A DNA stretch of 9,254 nt, taken from the NCBI GenBank assembly GCA_964529445.1, contig CAZGWJ010000099.1, positions 1 to 9,254 on the forward strand, read 5' to 3'. This DNA is from CAZGWJ01 sp964529445 (GTDB lineage: Bacteria > Oederibacteriota > Muellerivitia > Muellerivitales > Muellerivitaceae). This document shows positions 1 through 6,568 of the stretch, in pieces (position 1 is the first letter of the stretch; every line of letters starts with the position of its first letter). Made by a program: the position numbers and the translations under genes. The notes under the pieces were generated by a model. It was not told the origin of the DNA and searched no databases. It saw only the letters and a program-made list of their open reading frames with translations.

Positions 1-694
1 CGAAAGTTCCGAAGGAACCCTCTCCCTCCGTACCGGGCGGGATGGGGGCCCCGGCACAGACCGCAATGCCCACCAGGAGAGTCGCGTTCATCGAGAACGT
101 CCGGGTCGCCCCGATCGCCTCCCAAACGCTCCCGTCGTCGGAATAATAGCCGGTGAAACTGCTGCCGCTCCGCACCAGCCGCACGAAAGCCGTGCCCGGG
201 TTCGTGTAGGACCCCTCGCCCCCCTCCTCCGTCGTGGCGCCGCCGGAAGTCTCCCGCCGACTGAGATCGAAATAACCGGGCGACCCGTGGATCGCCCCGA
301 CGAAGGCGTTGGGGCTCCCCGGGGCCGTGCTCTCCCGGGCCATGAGACCGCCCTTCGAGTCGGTGCCGAGGTCGGGGATGGAATCCACCCTCAGGGAGAC
401 GTCGAAATCACCGGCGATGGATTGGTAAACGAATCGGAAGGAATCCGCAATGCCGCCGATGGTCTCGCTGGTGGTGGTGACCGTCAGGGAGGCCGCCTCC
501 ACCTGGGAGCCCGGCATGGCGCCGATGTCCCGGGCGGTCCAGAAGGCCGACAGGGACCCGTCGTCGAGGGCATCCCCCCGGCCACATTGGGCGAAGGCAT
601 CGGGAGCCGTCCATAAGGAAGCCAGCAATAGCCCCAAGCCGACGAGGAAAGCCCGGGGGCTATGGGTTCCTGTTTGATCACCGGTCGAGGTCAT
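1..694 (-). CDS. Secreted protein with DUF1349-like (concanavalin A-like) domain, 3' end outside window
   Basis: Translating the minus strand from the ATG at 694 gives 231 residues without a stop to the window edge. Residues 16-35 (FLVGLGLLLASLW...DAFA) are a hydrophobic signal segment with a likely signal peptidase I cleavage after Ala35. Residues 50-215 resemble the jelly-roll module found in many secreted bacterial proteins (DUF1349 type): FWTARDIG, GIADSFRFVYQ, GDFDVSLRVDSI, GGLMARES, FVRLVRSG and YYSDDGSVWE appear in the usual order. In known proteins such modules are often carbohydrate-binding or accessory; the ligand here is unknown. The frame also opens at ATGs at 784, 781 and 778, which would put about 30 extra polar residues before the signal, so 694 is preferred, although neither start has a clear Shine-Dalgarno. 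It is separated from the UDG gene by 215 nt with its own possible -10 box, so it is probably a separate unit. C-terminal domains cannot be seen. Confidence 0.85.
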   Translation of the reverse strand, partial: MTSTGDQTGTHSPRAFLVGLGLLLASLWTAPDAFAQCGRGDALDDGSLSAFWTARDIGAMPGSQVEAASLTVTTTSETIGGIADSFRFVYQSIAGDFDVSLRVDSIPDLGTDSKGGLMARESTAPGSPNAFVGAIHGSPGYFDLSRRETSGGATTEEGGEGSYTNPGTAFVRLVRSGSSFTGYYSDDGSVWEAIGATRTFSMNATLLVGIAVCAGAPIPPGTEGEGSFGTF

Positions 695-796
695 GGACAC
701 CCGAGTGGAGGGACTTGGCAGACCGCGATTTCCCGGAACCAAGCCTTCGAGAAGAGCCCGGTGAGACGCGGCCTTCATCATCATTCATGCTTTTCG

Positions 797-802
797 ATTA
801 TA
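797..802 (-). promoter_or_regulatory. Candidate -10 box (TATAAT) for the left-edge secreted protein
   Basis: The minus strand reads TATAAT here, about 100 nt upstream of the chosen start at 694 and 12 nt upstream of the alternative in-frame ATG at 784. No convincing -35 hexamer lies 16-18 nt further upstream, so the call rests on the -10 box and its place in a gap between genes. Confidence 0.35.
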
Positions 803-822
803 ACAAGATAGGCGGGGAGCGA

Positions 823-845
823 AGGGGCTAAAAGCCCCTCTTTTT
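823..845 (+). terminator. Intrinsic terminator-like hairpin, oriented to the right
   Basis: On the plus strand AGGGGCT-AAA-AGCCCCT forms a 7-bp stem (823-839) followed by CTTTTT. That is the form of a rho-independent terminator for rightward transcription, yet no rightward gene is present. On the minus strand the same stem is preceded by A residues and followed by TCGCTCCCC, so it is a poor intrinsic terminator for the UDG transcript ending at 910. It may block antisense transcription or act weakly in both directions. Confidence 0.5.
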
Positions 846-909
846 AAGGGAAAAACGGACCCAAGACCCGCCGCGAAGAAGCCGACCGCGCCACGGGACA
901 GGCCGCGTT

Positions 910-1689
910 TCAGGGGAACAAAACGCGATACCGCGCCGTGAACTCCTTCATGTCCATCCAGACCTCCTTCTTGTACCCCTCGAACCGGAAGAGGGCGGCC
1001 GGATGGTAGGTCACGAGCATCGGGATGCCCTCCACCTCGTGCCACCGGTTGCGCAGTTTCCCGACGGCTTCCTTGGTGGAAAGCAGCGCCTGGGCGGCAC
1101 TCGCCCCCAGGGCCATGATGAGCGCGGGACGGATGATCCCGACCTGGCGCTTGAGGTGAGGCAGGCATTGAACCACCTCCTCCGGTTGGGGCGGCCTGTT
1201 TCCGGGAGGGCGGCACTTGAGGACGTTCGCGATGAAGACTTCCGGGCGCTTGAAAGCCCCCGTGGACTCGATGATCTTGGTGAGAAGTTGTCCGGCCCGG
1301 CCCACGAAGGGCAGGCCCTGTTCGTCCTCGTCGGCGCCGGGGGCTTCCCCCACGAAGAGAACGCGGGCGTCCGGGTTCCCCATCCCGTATACGAAGTTCA
1401 AGCGGGTCTTCCCGAGCGGGCAGGCCAGGCAACCCTTGATCCCGTCGCGGTGCGCCCTCAACTCGTCGGCCCGGGAACCGGAACCCAGGCACCATTCCGG
1501 CTCGACCGCCGGACGCGCCGGGGCGGGAGGTTTCGACGCGACCCGCGGCCGGTCGGGGGATGGAGCCGCCGGTTCGTTCACGGAGACCGGCTCCTCCCCC
1601 TTCGCGGAACGCGGGCGGTTCACGTACTTCACCCCGAGCCGCCGCCGAAGCTCCAACTTGCGCGTTATGTCCGTTTTCTTCACGTTCAT
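910..1689 (-). CDS. Family 4 uracil-DNA glycosylase (4Fe-4S)
   Basis: A 259-residue protein that should excise uracil from DNA in base-excision repair. The iron-sulfur cysteines are in the family pattern: Cys87 and Cys90 (CLACP), then Cys159 (KCRPP) and Cys175, 15 residues apart. The catalytic and uracil-binding motif GEAPGADEDEQG is at 114-125, followed by PFVGRAG at 127-133; the late HPAAL motif is at 229-233. Residues 1-75 form an extra N-terminal region: a basic stretch (KKTDITRKLELRRRLGVKYV) and a Pro/Ala-rich linker, absent from minimal family members. The start at 1689 has AAGGGG eight bases upstream. The frame stays open to an ATG at 1743, but those 18 residues are encoded by the upstream tandem repeat, so that start is rejected. 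The gene follows the PorV-like gene after a 171-nt gap holding the 69-bp repeats. Confidence 0.93.
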   Translation of the reverse strand: MNVKKTDITRKLELRRRLGVKYVNRPRSAKGEEPVSVNEPAAPSPDRPRVASKPPAPARPAVEPEWCLGSGSRADELRAHRDGIKGCLACPLGKTRLNFVYGMGNPDARVLFVGEAPGADEDEQGLPFVGRAGQLLTKIIESTGAFKRPEVFIANVLKCRPPGNRPPQPEEVVQCLPHLKRQVGIIRPALIMALGASAAQALLSTKEAVGKLRNRWHEVEGIPMLVTYHPAALFRFEGYKKEVWMDMKEFTARYRVLFP

Positions 1690-1709
1690 TCCCGAAACCC
1701 CTTGATGAA

Positions 1710-1861
1710 CCGGCGAAGCCGGCTGCCGTTCGGCCGCTCCCATTCACACCTTTCAAACTCTTCACACTTTTCACACCACCGGCGAAGCCGGCTGCCGTTC
1801 GGCCGTTCCCATTCACACCTTTCAAACTCTTCACACTTTTCACACCGCCGGCGAAGCCGGC
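1710..1861. repeat. 69-bp tandem repeat, 2.2 copies, with palindromic head and 9-nt sub-repeats
   Basis: Copies lie at 1710-1778 and 1779-1847 and differ at two bases. A partial third copy (1848-1861) reaches the first base of the PorV-like gene's stop-codon complement. Each unit starts with CCGGCGAAGCCGG, an inverted repeat that folds into a tight hairpin, continues with a GC-rich stretch, then has four degenerate 9-mers of the form TTTCACACC (1742-1777 and 1811-1846). The array fills nearly all of the gap between the PorV-like and UDG genes. No known transposon ends are recognised. Confidence 0.93.
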
Positions 1862-2781
1862 TATAGGAACCTGAGCCCCAACGACACCCGGTGGAGCAAA
1901 GCGCCGTCCACGAGGGCATCCTGCGAGACCACGTAGTTGAACTCCTGGGCCGTCCGCGAGCCCCGGGACGTCAGGCCGAACCCGCCCCGCAAAAGGTCCT
2001 GGCCCCAGCCGACCCTCAGGGCGATCCCCGATTTCACGCGCCACTCGAGACCGCCGCAAGGCTCGAACCCGAGGTCCGAGGCCTGTGAAAGATCGAGGGT
2101 GGCGATGACCTGGGGCCCGTAGAAAAGATGGCTCACGCCCGCCTTGAAGGTGGGAGGGATCCTCCCCGAATCGGAGTTGGAGAACCTCACGGCCGACAGC
2201 AGGTCCTGGGCCGAGACCCCGATCCTCGTGTTCCCCGATACCCGGTAGGTCAGTCCGAGGTCCGTACCCAGGCCCCACCCCATGTCCGTGTCCAGCCAAT
2301 GGGTGAAGACCTTCACGCTCGTCCCTACCGCCCAGGTCTCGTTCAGCCGGTAGGCCGTAGTGACGAGGAAGGCCATCTGGGAATCGGAAAAGGTGTAGAG
2401 GGGTGCGGCGGAGGGGCCCAGCCGGGCCTCGAGATCACCGCCCGCGCTGAAGTAGGCCCACGAGATGGCGTAGGAGAGGGGGCTCTTCTCCAGGCGGTTG
2501 CCGAGCCCCAGGTAGGCCAGCGTGCGGTCCTCCGTCAGGAAGGCGTACTGGGTGTAGAACTGGAAGGTCCTCACGCCCGTGAGGATGGCCGGGTTGACGA
2601 CGGCGCCCGCGAGCCCTCCGGGCAGGGAGGCCGCGGCCCCGCCCAGGGCCACCTGCCGCCCTCCGAAGCCGAGGCCCATGTAGGCGGCCGGACGCTCGCC
2701 GCCGCGGTCGGCCGCGTTCGCAGGACCCGCAAAGGTCGCGAACGCCAGAAACCCCACGATGATCCAAATAGCCTTATTCAA
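1861..2781 (-). CDS. PorV/PorQ-family outer-membrane beta-barrel protein
   Basis: A 306-residue protein with a signal peptide at residues 1-23 (cleavage after ANA). The mature start holds the family hallmark: GFGGRQVALGGAAASLPGG followed by AVVNPAIL, matching the RxxALGGA...NPA pattern of PorV/PorQ and UPF0164 proteins. The rest alternates polar and hydrophobic residues as in beta-strands, and the chain ends in HRVSLGLRFL, an outer-membrane barrel-type C-terminus. In Bacteroidota PorV is the shuttle protein of type IX secretion that binds cargo C-terminal domains; relatives elsewhere are mostly uncharacterised, so a secretion role here is inference. The start is TTG at 2781: no in-frame alternative lies between it and an upstream stop, and the signal peptide begins right there. 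It lies 133 nt downstream of an S8 protease with a possible sorting domain, suggesting a functional pair. Confidence 0.82.
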   Translation of the reverse strand: MNKAIWIIVGFLAFATFAGPANAADRGGERPAAYMGLGFGGRQVALGGAAASLPGGLAGAVVNPAILTGVRTFQFYTQYAFLTEDRTLAYLGLGNRLEKSPLSYAISWAYFSAGGDLEARLGPSAAPLYTFSDSQMAFLVTTAYRLNETWAVGTSVKVFTHWLDTDMGWGLGTDLGLTYRVSGNTRIGVSAQDLLSAVRFSNSDSGRIPPTFKAGVSHLFYGPQVIATLDLSQASDLGFEPCGGLEWRVKSGIALRVGWGQDLLRGGFGLTSRGSRTAQEFNYVVSQDALVDGALLHRVSLGLRFL

Positions 2782-2800
2782 CCTATCGTCCGATCACGAG

Positions 2801-2906
2801 ATAGAAGATTGAAGACAGTCGTTGGAAGTTGAACTCCCCAACTGTCGACTTGTCACCGCCGTTTCCTGAAAAACTCCTCACTCCCAACTCCTCACTCCTA
2901 ACTGCC
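2801..2906. repeat. Heptamer-period arrays between S8 protease and PorV-like gene
   Basis: The left array (2801-2835) has purine-rich heptamers such as ATAGAAG, ATTGAAG and TTGGAAG. The right array (2872-2906) has five pyrimidine-rich heptamers alternating AACTCCT and CACTCCC/T, giving a near-exact 14-nt duplication. Purine-rich left and pyrimidine-rich right arrays make a loosely complementary pair. The 36 nt between them are not repetitive. This fills most of the 133-nt gap. Confidence 0.8.
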
Positions 2907-2914
2907 GATGGATT

Positions 2915-4591
2915 CTACCGGCGTCCCCGGATGACGGCGATCTTGCCCCTCTGCGTCGAACCGAGCGCCTTCACCGAGTAGGGGTACACGCCCGTCACCA
3001 CCTGGTTCCCCGCCCCGTTCCGGCCGTCCCAGGAGACGAAATACGACTTGTACTGGGGATTGTGGGGGTTGGCGTTGAGTTCCGAGGGTTCGTAGGTCCG
3101 GATGAACACCCTGCGGCCCGCCGCGTCCCGGATCTCGAGTTCCACCCGGGCCGGTGCGTCCAGCACCAGCGTGATGTTGGTGAAGAGATCGGCCTCGGGG
3201 CGGAAAGGATTGGGGCTGTTGAAGGTTTTCGTGAAGGAGTAGCGCTGGACCTCGCCCGCAAGCGCCCTCCTCAGGTTCAAGAGGCCGTATCCGCTCACCG
3301 GGTCCCATCCGGCCGCGCCGATGTCCACCGTCGTGGAGAGGATGCGTTCCATGACCTGTGCCGCGGTCCAGGCGGGGTGGACCGACCACAGAAGTGCCGC
3401 GGCCGCCGAGACGTAGGGCGTGGCGAAGGAGGTGCCGGCTCCGCAGCCGTAATGGGTATCCCCGGTTGAATGCGGATAGTAATCGGTCGGAAAGGGGCAC
3501 TTCAGGGTGCTGAGGATCTCGGTGGCGAGCGCCTGGGTCGCGTTCACCGCCGTGCCCGCCCCCCCCGGCGCCATCAGGTCCAGCTGTTCCCCCCGGTTGG
3601 AGTAGGAGGCCACGGTGCCCCCGGGCCCCACGGCTCCGACGGCCACGACCGGGGGATAGGCCGCCGGGAAGAGGACCGCTCCGGCCTCGTTCCCCGCGGC
3701 CGCCACCACGACGCATCCGGCCGCCACGGCCCGATCCACCGCCTCCTTCTCGGCCCGGTCGAATTGGGGGCCTCCCAGGGAGAGGTTCAGCACCTTCGCC
3801 CCCATCGAGACGGCGTGGTCGATCCCCGTCGAGATGCTCTCGGTGCTCCCGTAACCGTCCGCGTCCAGGACCTTGACCGGCAGGATCGTCACCCGGCCGG
3901 CCATGCCCGCGATCCCGCCCGTGAAGGGCGGGGTGGAGTTGCAGGGAACTCCGTAGGGGACGGAGGGGACCGAACCGTCCCAATTCGCCGCGATGAGTCC
4001 GCAGAGGAAGGTCCCGTGCCCGTTCTCGTCGGTCACGTCCCCGTTCCCGTCCACGGAATTCCACCAAGCGGTGGACGATGCCAGGGTGGGCGCGAAATCC
4101 GGGTGGGCCGTGAAGGCGCCGGTGTCGATGACGGCCACCGTGACGGCCGAGGAACCCGGGACCGTGCCCGGGCAGGTGGCGGGGGCGACGGCGGCATCCC
4201 ATCCCGCGGGGGCCTCGATGAGGAGGGAGGGCCATGTGTTGTCCGAGAAATAGGGATCCGTCGGGAGACAAAGGGCGTAGAAGCGGTGGTTGGGCTGGAC
4301 CCACTCGACGGAGGGGTTCTCGCGGAGGGCGCGAACGGCCTCCCCGACGGATGTCCCGGGGGCCAGGATCACCTTGTCGAAGCCCCCCCGGGGCCGGACG
4401 CGAAGCCCGCCGAAGGCACGGACGGCGCCCTGCCGTTCTGCGGGGCCCGAGGAGGCCTTGAACTTCACCAGGACCTCGCCGGGGACATGGTCGGGCAGGT
4501 CGCGCACCGTCCGCACCCGGACACCGCCTTCGGCGCCCAAGGGCGTCAACAGGACGATGGCCAATGCGATGACGGGCGTTCGCAGTCTCAT
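2915..4591 (-). CDS. Secreted S8 (subtilisin-like) serine protease with FlgD/type-IX-like C-terminal domain
   Basis: A 558-residue preproprotein. Signal peptide: MRLR then a hydrophobic run to about residue 22. The pro-domain at 34-105 has the PGEVLVKFK start and VEWVQPNHRF end typical of S8 propeptides. In the catalytic domain (about 110-445) the triad is Asp156 (AVIDTG), His192 (NGHGT) and Ser388 (GTSFATP), with oxyanion Asn301 (AAAGNE); all are intact, so it should be active outside the cytoplasm. Residues 450-558 form a beta-sandwich tail of FlgD-Ig/type-IX sorting type: NSPNPFRPE, VELEIRDAAGRRV, SWDGRNGAG, TGVYPYSVKA and final GKIAVIR. The start at 4591 has AAGGGA upstream and begins the signal peptide; 34 further upstream codons overlap the coaBC end and are rejected. 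It starts 50 nt after coaBC, so co-transcription is likely. Substrate unknown. Confidence 0.94.
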   Translation of the reverse strand: MRLRTPVIALAIVLLTPLGAEGGVRVRTVRDLPDHVPGEVLVKFKASSGPAERQGAVRAFGGLRVRPRGGFDKVILAPGTSVGEAVRALRENPSVEWVQPNHRFYALCLPTDPYFSDNTWPSLLIEAPAGWDAAVAPATCPGTVPGSSAVTVAVIDTGAFTAHPDFAPTLASSTAWWNSVDGNGDVTDENGHGTFLCGLIAANWDGSVPSVPYGVPCNSTPPFTGGIAGMAGRVTILPVKVLDADGYGSTESISTGIDHAVSMGAKVLNLSLGGPQFDRAEKEAVDRAVAAGCVVVAAAGNEAGAVLFPAAYPPVVAVGAVGPGGTVASYSNRGEQLDLMAPGGAGTAVNATQALATEILSTLKCPFPTDYYPHSTGDTHYGCGAGTSFATPYVSAAAALLWSVHPAWTAAQVMERILSTTVDIGAAGWDPVSGYGLLNLRRALAGEVQRYSFTKTFNSPNPFRPEADLFTNITLVLDAPARVELEIRDAAGRRVFIRTYEPSELNANPHNPQYKSYFVSWDGRNGAGNQVVTGVYPYSVKALGSTQRGKIAVIRGRR

Positions 4592-4641
4592 GGTTCCCTT
4601 GCGCGGCCGGATCGTTCGAGGCACCGGCAGGACGGGTGACC

Positions 4642-5955
4642 CTATCTTCCACCCTTCGACTTCCATCTTCCACCTGATTTCGAGAATTTCCACGCATCTT
4701 CCATCATGTCCAACAACCGCTCCGCCAGCGGACCCTTCGCCTCGCGGGCCAGTTCCACCGGATGCGCCCTCCCCTTCATGAAAACGAGGACCTCGTTGTC
4801 GGGGGCCCCGGCGCCCGCCCCCCCGCCCTCCAGGGAAGGTTCATCCACGAGGTTGGCTACCAGCATGTCGCAGGGCTTGCGCCTCCATTTGGCGCGCGCC
4901 TGCCGTTCGAGGTCCCGCGTCTCGGCGGCGAACCCCACCACGCGGGTATCCCGCCCGCGGCGGCGCAGGACCTCGGCCAGGATGTCGGGATTGCGCTCCA
5001 GGCGAAGGACGGAAGGTCCCCTGCCCTTCTTGATCTTTTCCGGAGAGCGCGAGGCGGGCCGGTAGTCGGCCACGGCGGCCGCCATGACGAGGAGGTCCGC
5101 CCCGGGAAGGGCGCGGATCACCTCGCGCTGAAGGTCGAGGGCGGATCTCACCCGCACCGTCTTCGCACCGGCGGGAACAGGAAGGTCCGTGGGACCGGTG
5201 ATCAGGGTGGTCTCGGCCCCGCGTCGCGAGGCGGCCGAAGCCAGGGCATGACCCATGCGGCCGCTCGAATGGTTCGTGAGGAAGCGGACCGGATCCAGGG
5301 CTTCCTGGGTCGGCCCGGCCGTCACGACCACCCGCTTTCCCGTCCACATCCCCCGCCTTGCGAAGAAGCGGTCCACCTCGCCCAGGATCTCCTCCGGTTC
5401 CACCATGCGGCCCCGTCCCCGGTCGCCGCAGGCCAGGTGGCCCGACGCAGGGCCCACGAAGCGGACGCCTCGCTCGGCGAGGAGCCGGATGTTGGCCTGC
5501 GTGGCGGGATGGTCCCACATGACGACGTTCATGGCGGGAGCCGCCATCGCGGGGGCCGGACAGCAAAGGTGGCAGGAGGAAGGCAGGTCGTCCGCGAGAC
5601 CTTGGGCCATCTTGGCCAGGAAATCGGCGGTGGCCGGGGCCACCAGGAACAGGTCGCAATCCCGCGCGAACTCGATGTGGGGAACCGGCAGGAGGGGATG
5701 GGACCCCGTCGGAGTGGATGCGGGAACGGGCCTCACGCCGCGGAAGGCGTCGATCCCCACGGGAGACCCGGCGGCCTTCGCGAGTTCGGGGATCCTCGCC
5801 AGGCGGGCGGCGGCGCGGGAAGCCACGACGCGCACCTCATAACGGCGGAGAAGGAGGCGGATCAGGGTGGCGGCCTTGTAGGCGGCGGCACTGCCGGTGA
5901 CGGCCAGGAGGACCTTCGGCTTACGGGGAGGTGCGAGGGAGGGCTTTGTCTTCAT
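4642..5955 (-). CDS. coaBC: Bifunctional phosphopantothenoylcysteine decarboxylase/phosphopantothenate-cysteine ligase
   Basis: A 437-residue fusion enzyme for two coenzyme A steps: CoaB joins 4'-phosphopantothenate to cysteine and CoaC decarboxylates the product. The CoaC flavoprotein half (about 13-195) shows AVTGSAAAYK, catalytic His93 in PHIEF, the flavin-binding PATADF, PAMNVVMW at 139-147 and the Cys176 substrate clamp in LACGDRGRGRM. The CoaB half (about 205-420) shows AGPTQEALDPVRFLTNHSSG, AAAVADYRP at 292-300, the KIKK lysines at 307-310, NPDIL, GFAAET and DNEV. Start 5955 has a strong purine-rich site (GGAGGGGGTG) upstream; the frame continues 67 codons further but only through repeat and spacer. 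The last ten residues (GGRWKSKGGR) and the stop lie in a heptamer array and look like an added tail beyond the normal family end. Confidence 0.96.
   Translation of the reverse strand: MKTKPSLAPPRKPKVLLAVTGSAAAYKAATLIRLLLRRYEVRVVASRAAARLARIPELAKAAGSPVGIDAFRGVRPVPASTPTGSHPLLPVPHIEFARDCDLFLVAPATADFLAKMAQGLADDLPSSCHLCCPAPAMAAPAMNVVMWDHPATQANIRLLAERGVRFVGPASGHLACGDRGRGRMVEPEEILGEVDRFFARRGMWTGKRVVVTAGPTQEALDPVRFLTNHSSGRMGHALASAASRRGAETTLITGPTDLPVPAGAKTVRVRSALDLQREVIRALPGADLLVMAAAVADYRPASRSPEKIKKGRGPSVLRLERNPDILAEVLRRRGRDTRVVGFAAETRDLERQARAKWRRKPCDMLVANLVDEPSLEGGGAGAGAPDNEVLVFMKGRAHPVELAREAKGPLAERLLDMMEDAWKFSKSGGRWKSKGGR
4644..4678. repeat. Heptamer-period array inside the coaBC 3' end
   Basis: Five 7-nt units of the form ATCTTCC, ACCCTTC, GACTTCC on the plus strand; ATCTTCC at 4644 and 4665 is identical in phase. 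It covers the last codons and part of the stop of coaBC. No matching purine-rich array is present between the stop and the protease start, so unlike the others this array is unpaired. Confidence 0.7.
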
Positions 5956-5990
5956 GGCGCTCACCCCCTCCCCCATCCATTTCGTTCGAG

Positions 5991-6087
5991 ATAGAAGATA
6001 GAAGGGTGAAGGTAGAAGATGTCGGCTGGATAATCCGCAACCCGGACGGGAGGGGCGATCGAAACCTTCTACCTTCCACCTTCTACC
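5991..6087. repeat. Inverted pair of heptamer arrays, rpoZ-coaBC gap
   Basis: The left array (5991-6018) holds ATAGAAG twice, then GGTGAAG and GTAGAAG. The right array (6064-6087) holds ACCTTCT, ACCTTCC, ACCTTCT. Positions 5997-6020 and 6064-6087 are complementary at 20 of 24 bases, giving a long imperfect hairpin with a 43-nt loop. It lies in the 142-nt gap between rpoZ and coaBC and ends well before the coaBC ribosome binding site. Confidence 0.88.
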
Positions 6088-6097
6088 CGCAGTATGG

Positions 6098-6337
6098 TCA
6101 GTCCTTCGCCTGTTTCTTCTTGGCGGCCGCGGAACCCGGGGCGGGGGGCACGTCATACGTCACCTTGCCGTTCATGACCTCCTCCAGGGACTGGAGGATG
6201 ACCTTCTCCGTATCGGCCGACATGCCGTGCTTCTCGGCACGGGCCAGGAGCTGGCGCGAACGCTTGGAGGAAGCGAGAACCAGCAGATACTTGTTACCGA
6301 CGGATTCGAAGGATAATTGGGGTTTCTCGGTGCTCAT
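6098..6337 (-). CDS. rpoZ: RNA polymerase omega subunit
   Basis: A 79-residue protein matching the omega fold, the small subunit that aids assembly of beta' into RNA polymerase. The conserved core NKYLLVLASSKRSRQLL is at about residues 15-31, followed by the helical stretch with EKVILQSLEEVMNGKVTY. The C-terminal tail is Pro/Ala then Lys-rich (SAAAKKKQAKD) and probably disordered. Its position between gmk and coaBC is the common arrangement for this gene and supports the call. AAGGTGG precedes the ATG by four bases. A promoter candidate lies 54-82 nt upstream, so rpoZ-coaBC may be expressed both from it and by read-through from yicC-gmk. Confidence 0.95.
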   Translation of the reverse strand: MSTEKPQLSFESVGNKYLLVLASSKRSRQLLARAEKHGMSADTEKVILQSLEEVMNGKVTYDVPPAPGSAAAKKKQAKD

Positions 6338-6390
6338 GATCCACCTTTTCTACCCGGGACGCGTAATCGGGGAGCCCCGCGGCTGGCAGG

Positions 6391-6419
6391 ATTATAGCCA
6401 AGTGAAACGCAAATCGTAA
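6391..6419 (-). promoter_or_regulatory. Candidate sigma-70 type promoter for rpoZ-coaBC
   Basis: On the minus strand TTACGA (6414-6419) and TATAAT (6391-6396) are separated by 17 nt. The -10 matches the consensus fully, the -35 at three of six positions. Transcription would start near 6384, giving a leader of about 47 nt with the rpoZ ribosome binding site near its end. Confidence 0.5.
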
Positions 6420-6521
6420 GAAGATCTGGAGGGTTTATCGGGCGCAAAGCGGGGTATTTGTCGGGACGTTTTCTCCGGGGTGGCGCGGGCCGACAGGGCA
6501 AGGATAACGGCACGGAATTCA

Positions 6522-6568
6522 CCACGAAGACATCCGCCCTTGGCGAGACCTCGCCACGTACTTCGTGG
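6522..6568. repeat. Nested inverted repeat in the gmk-rpoZ gap
   Basis: Outer arms of 8 bp (CCACGAAG/CTTCGTGG) enclose an inner 6-bp hairpin (TGGCGA-GACC-TCGCCA). The outer arms are separated by 31 nt. A competing pairing is CTTGGC (6539-6544) with GCCAAG (6572-6577). No T-run follows on either side, so it does not look like an intrinsic terminator. Confidence 0.7.

Noticed and set aside
671..781. Possible small upstream ORF of 36 codons before the left-edge gene (ATG near 788)
   Set aside because: It has no ribosome binding site, no recognisable content, and overlaps an alternative in-frame start region; nothing supports translation.
1710..1861. CRISPR array
   Set aside because: The copies are directly adjacent and identical over the whole 69-bp unit, with no variable spacers and no cas genes nearby.
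785..2299. 504-codon open frame on the minus strand across the UDG gene, the repeats and the PorV-like gene
   Set aside because: It is out of frame with two well-supported genes, rich in Gly/Arg/Pro as in GC-rich shadow frames, and stays open through the repeats only because the 69-bp unit is a multiple of three.
3470..4639. 389-codon plus-strand frame opposite the protease
   Set aside because: Antisense shadow with Gly/Arg/His-rich low-complexity composition and no recognisable domain.
2898..4697. 599-codon minus-strand frame over the protease gene
   Set aside because: Shadow frame of the S8 protease, whose catalytic triad, signal peptide and pro-domain are all in the other frame.
5956..6156. 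Upstream extension of CoaBC to an ATG at 6156
   Set aside because: The 67 extra codons are made of the heptamer hairpin and overlap the rpoZ end; the internal ATG at 5955 has a strong ribosome binding site and matches the family start.
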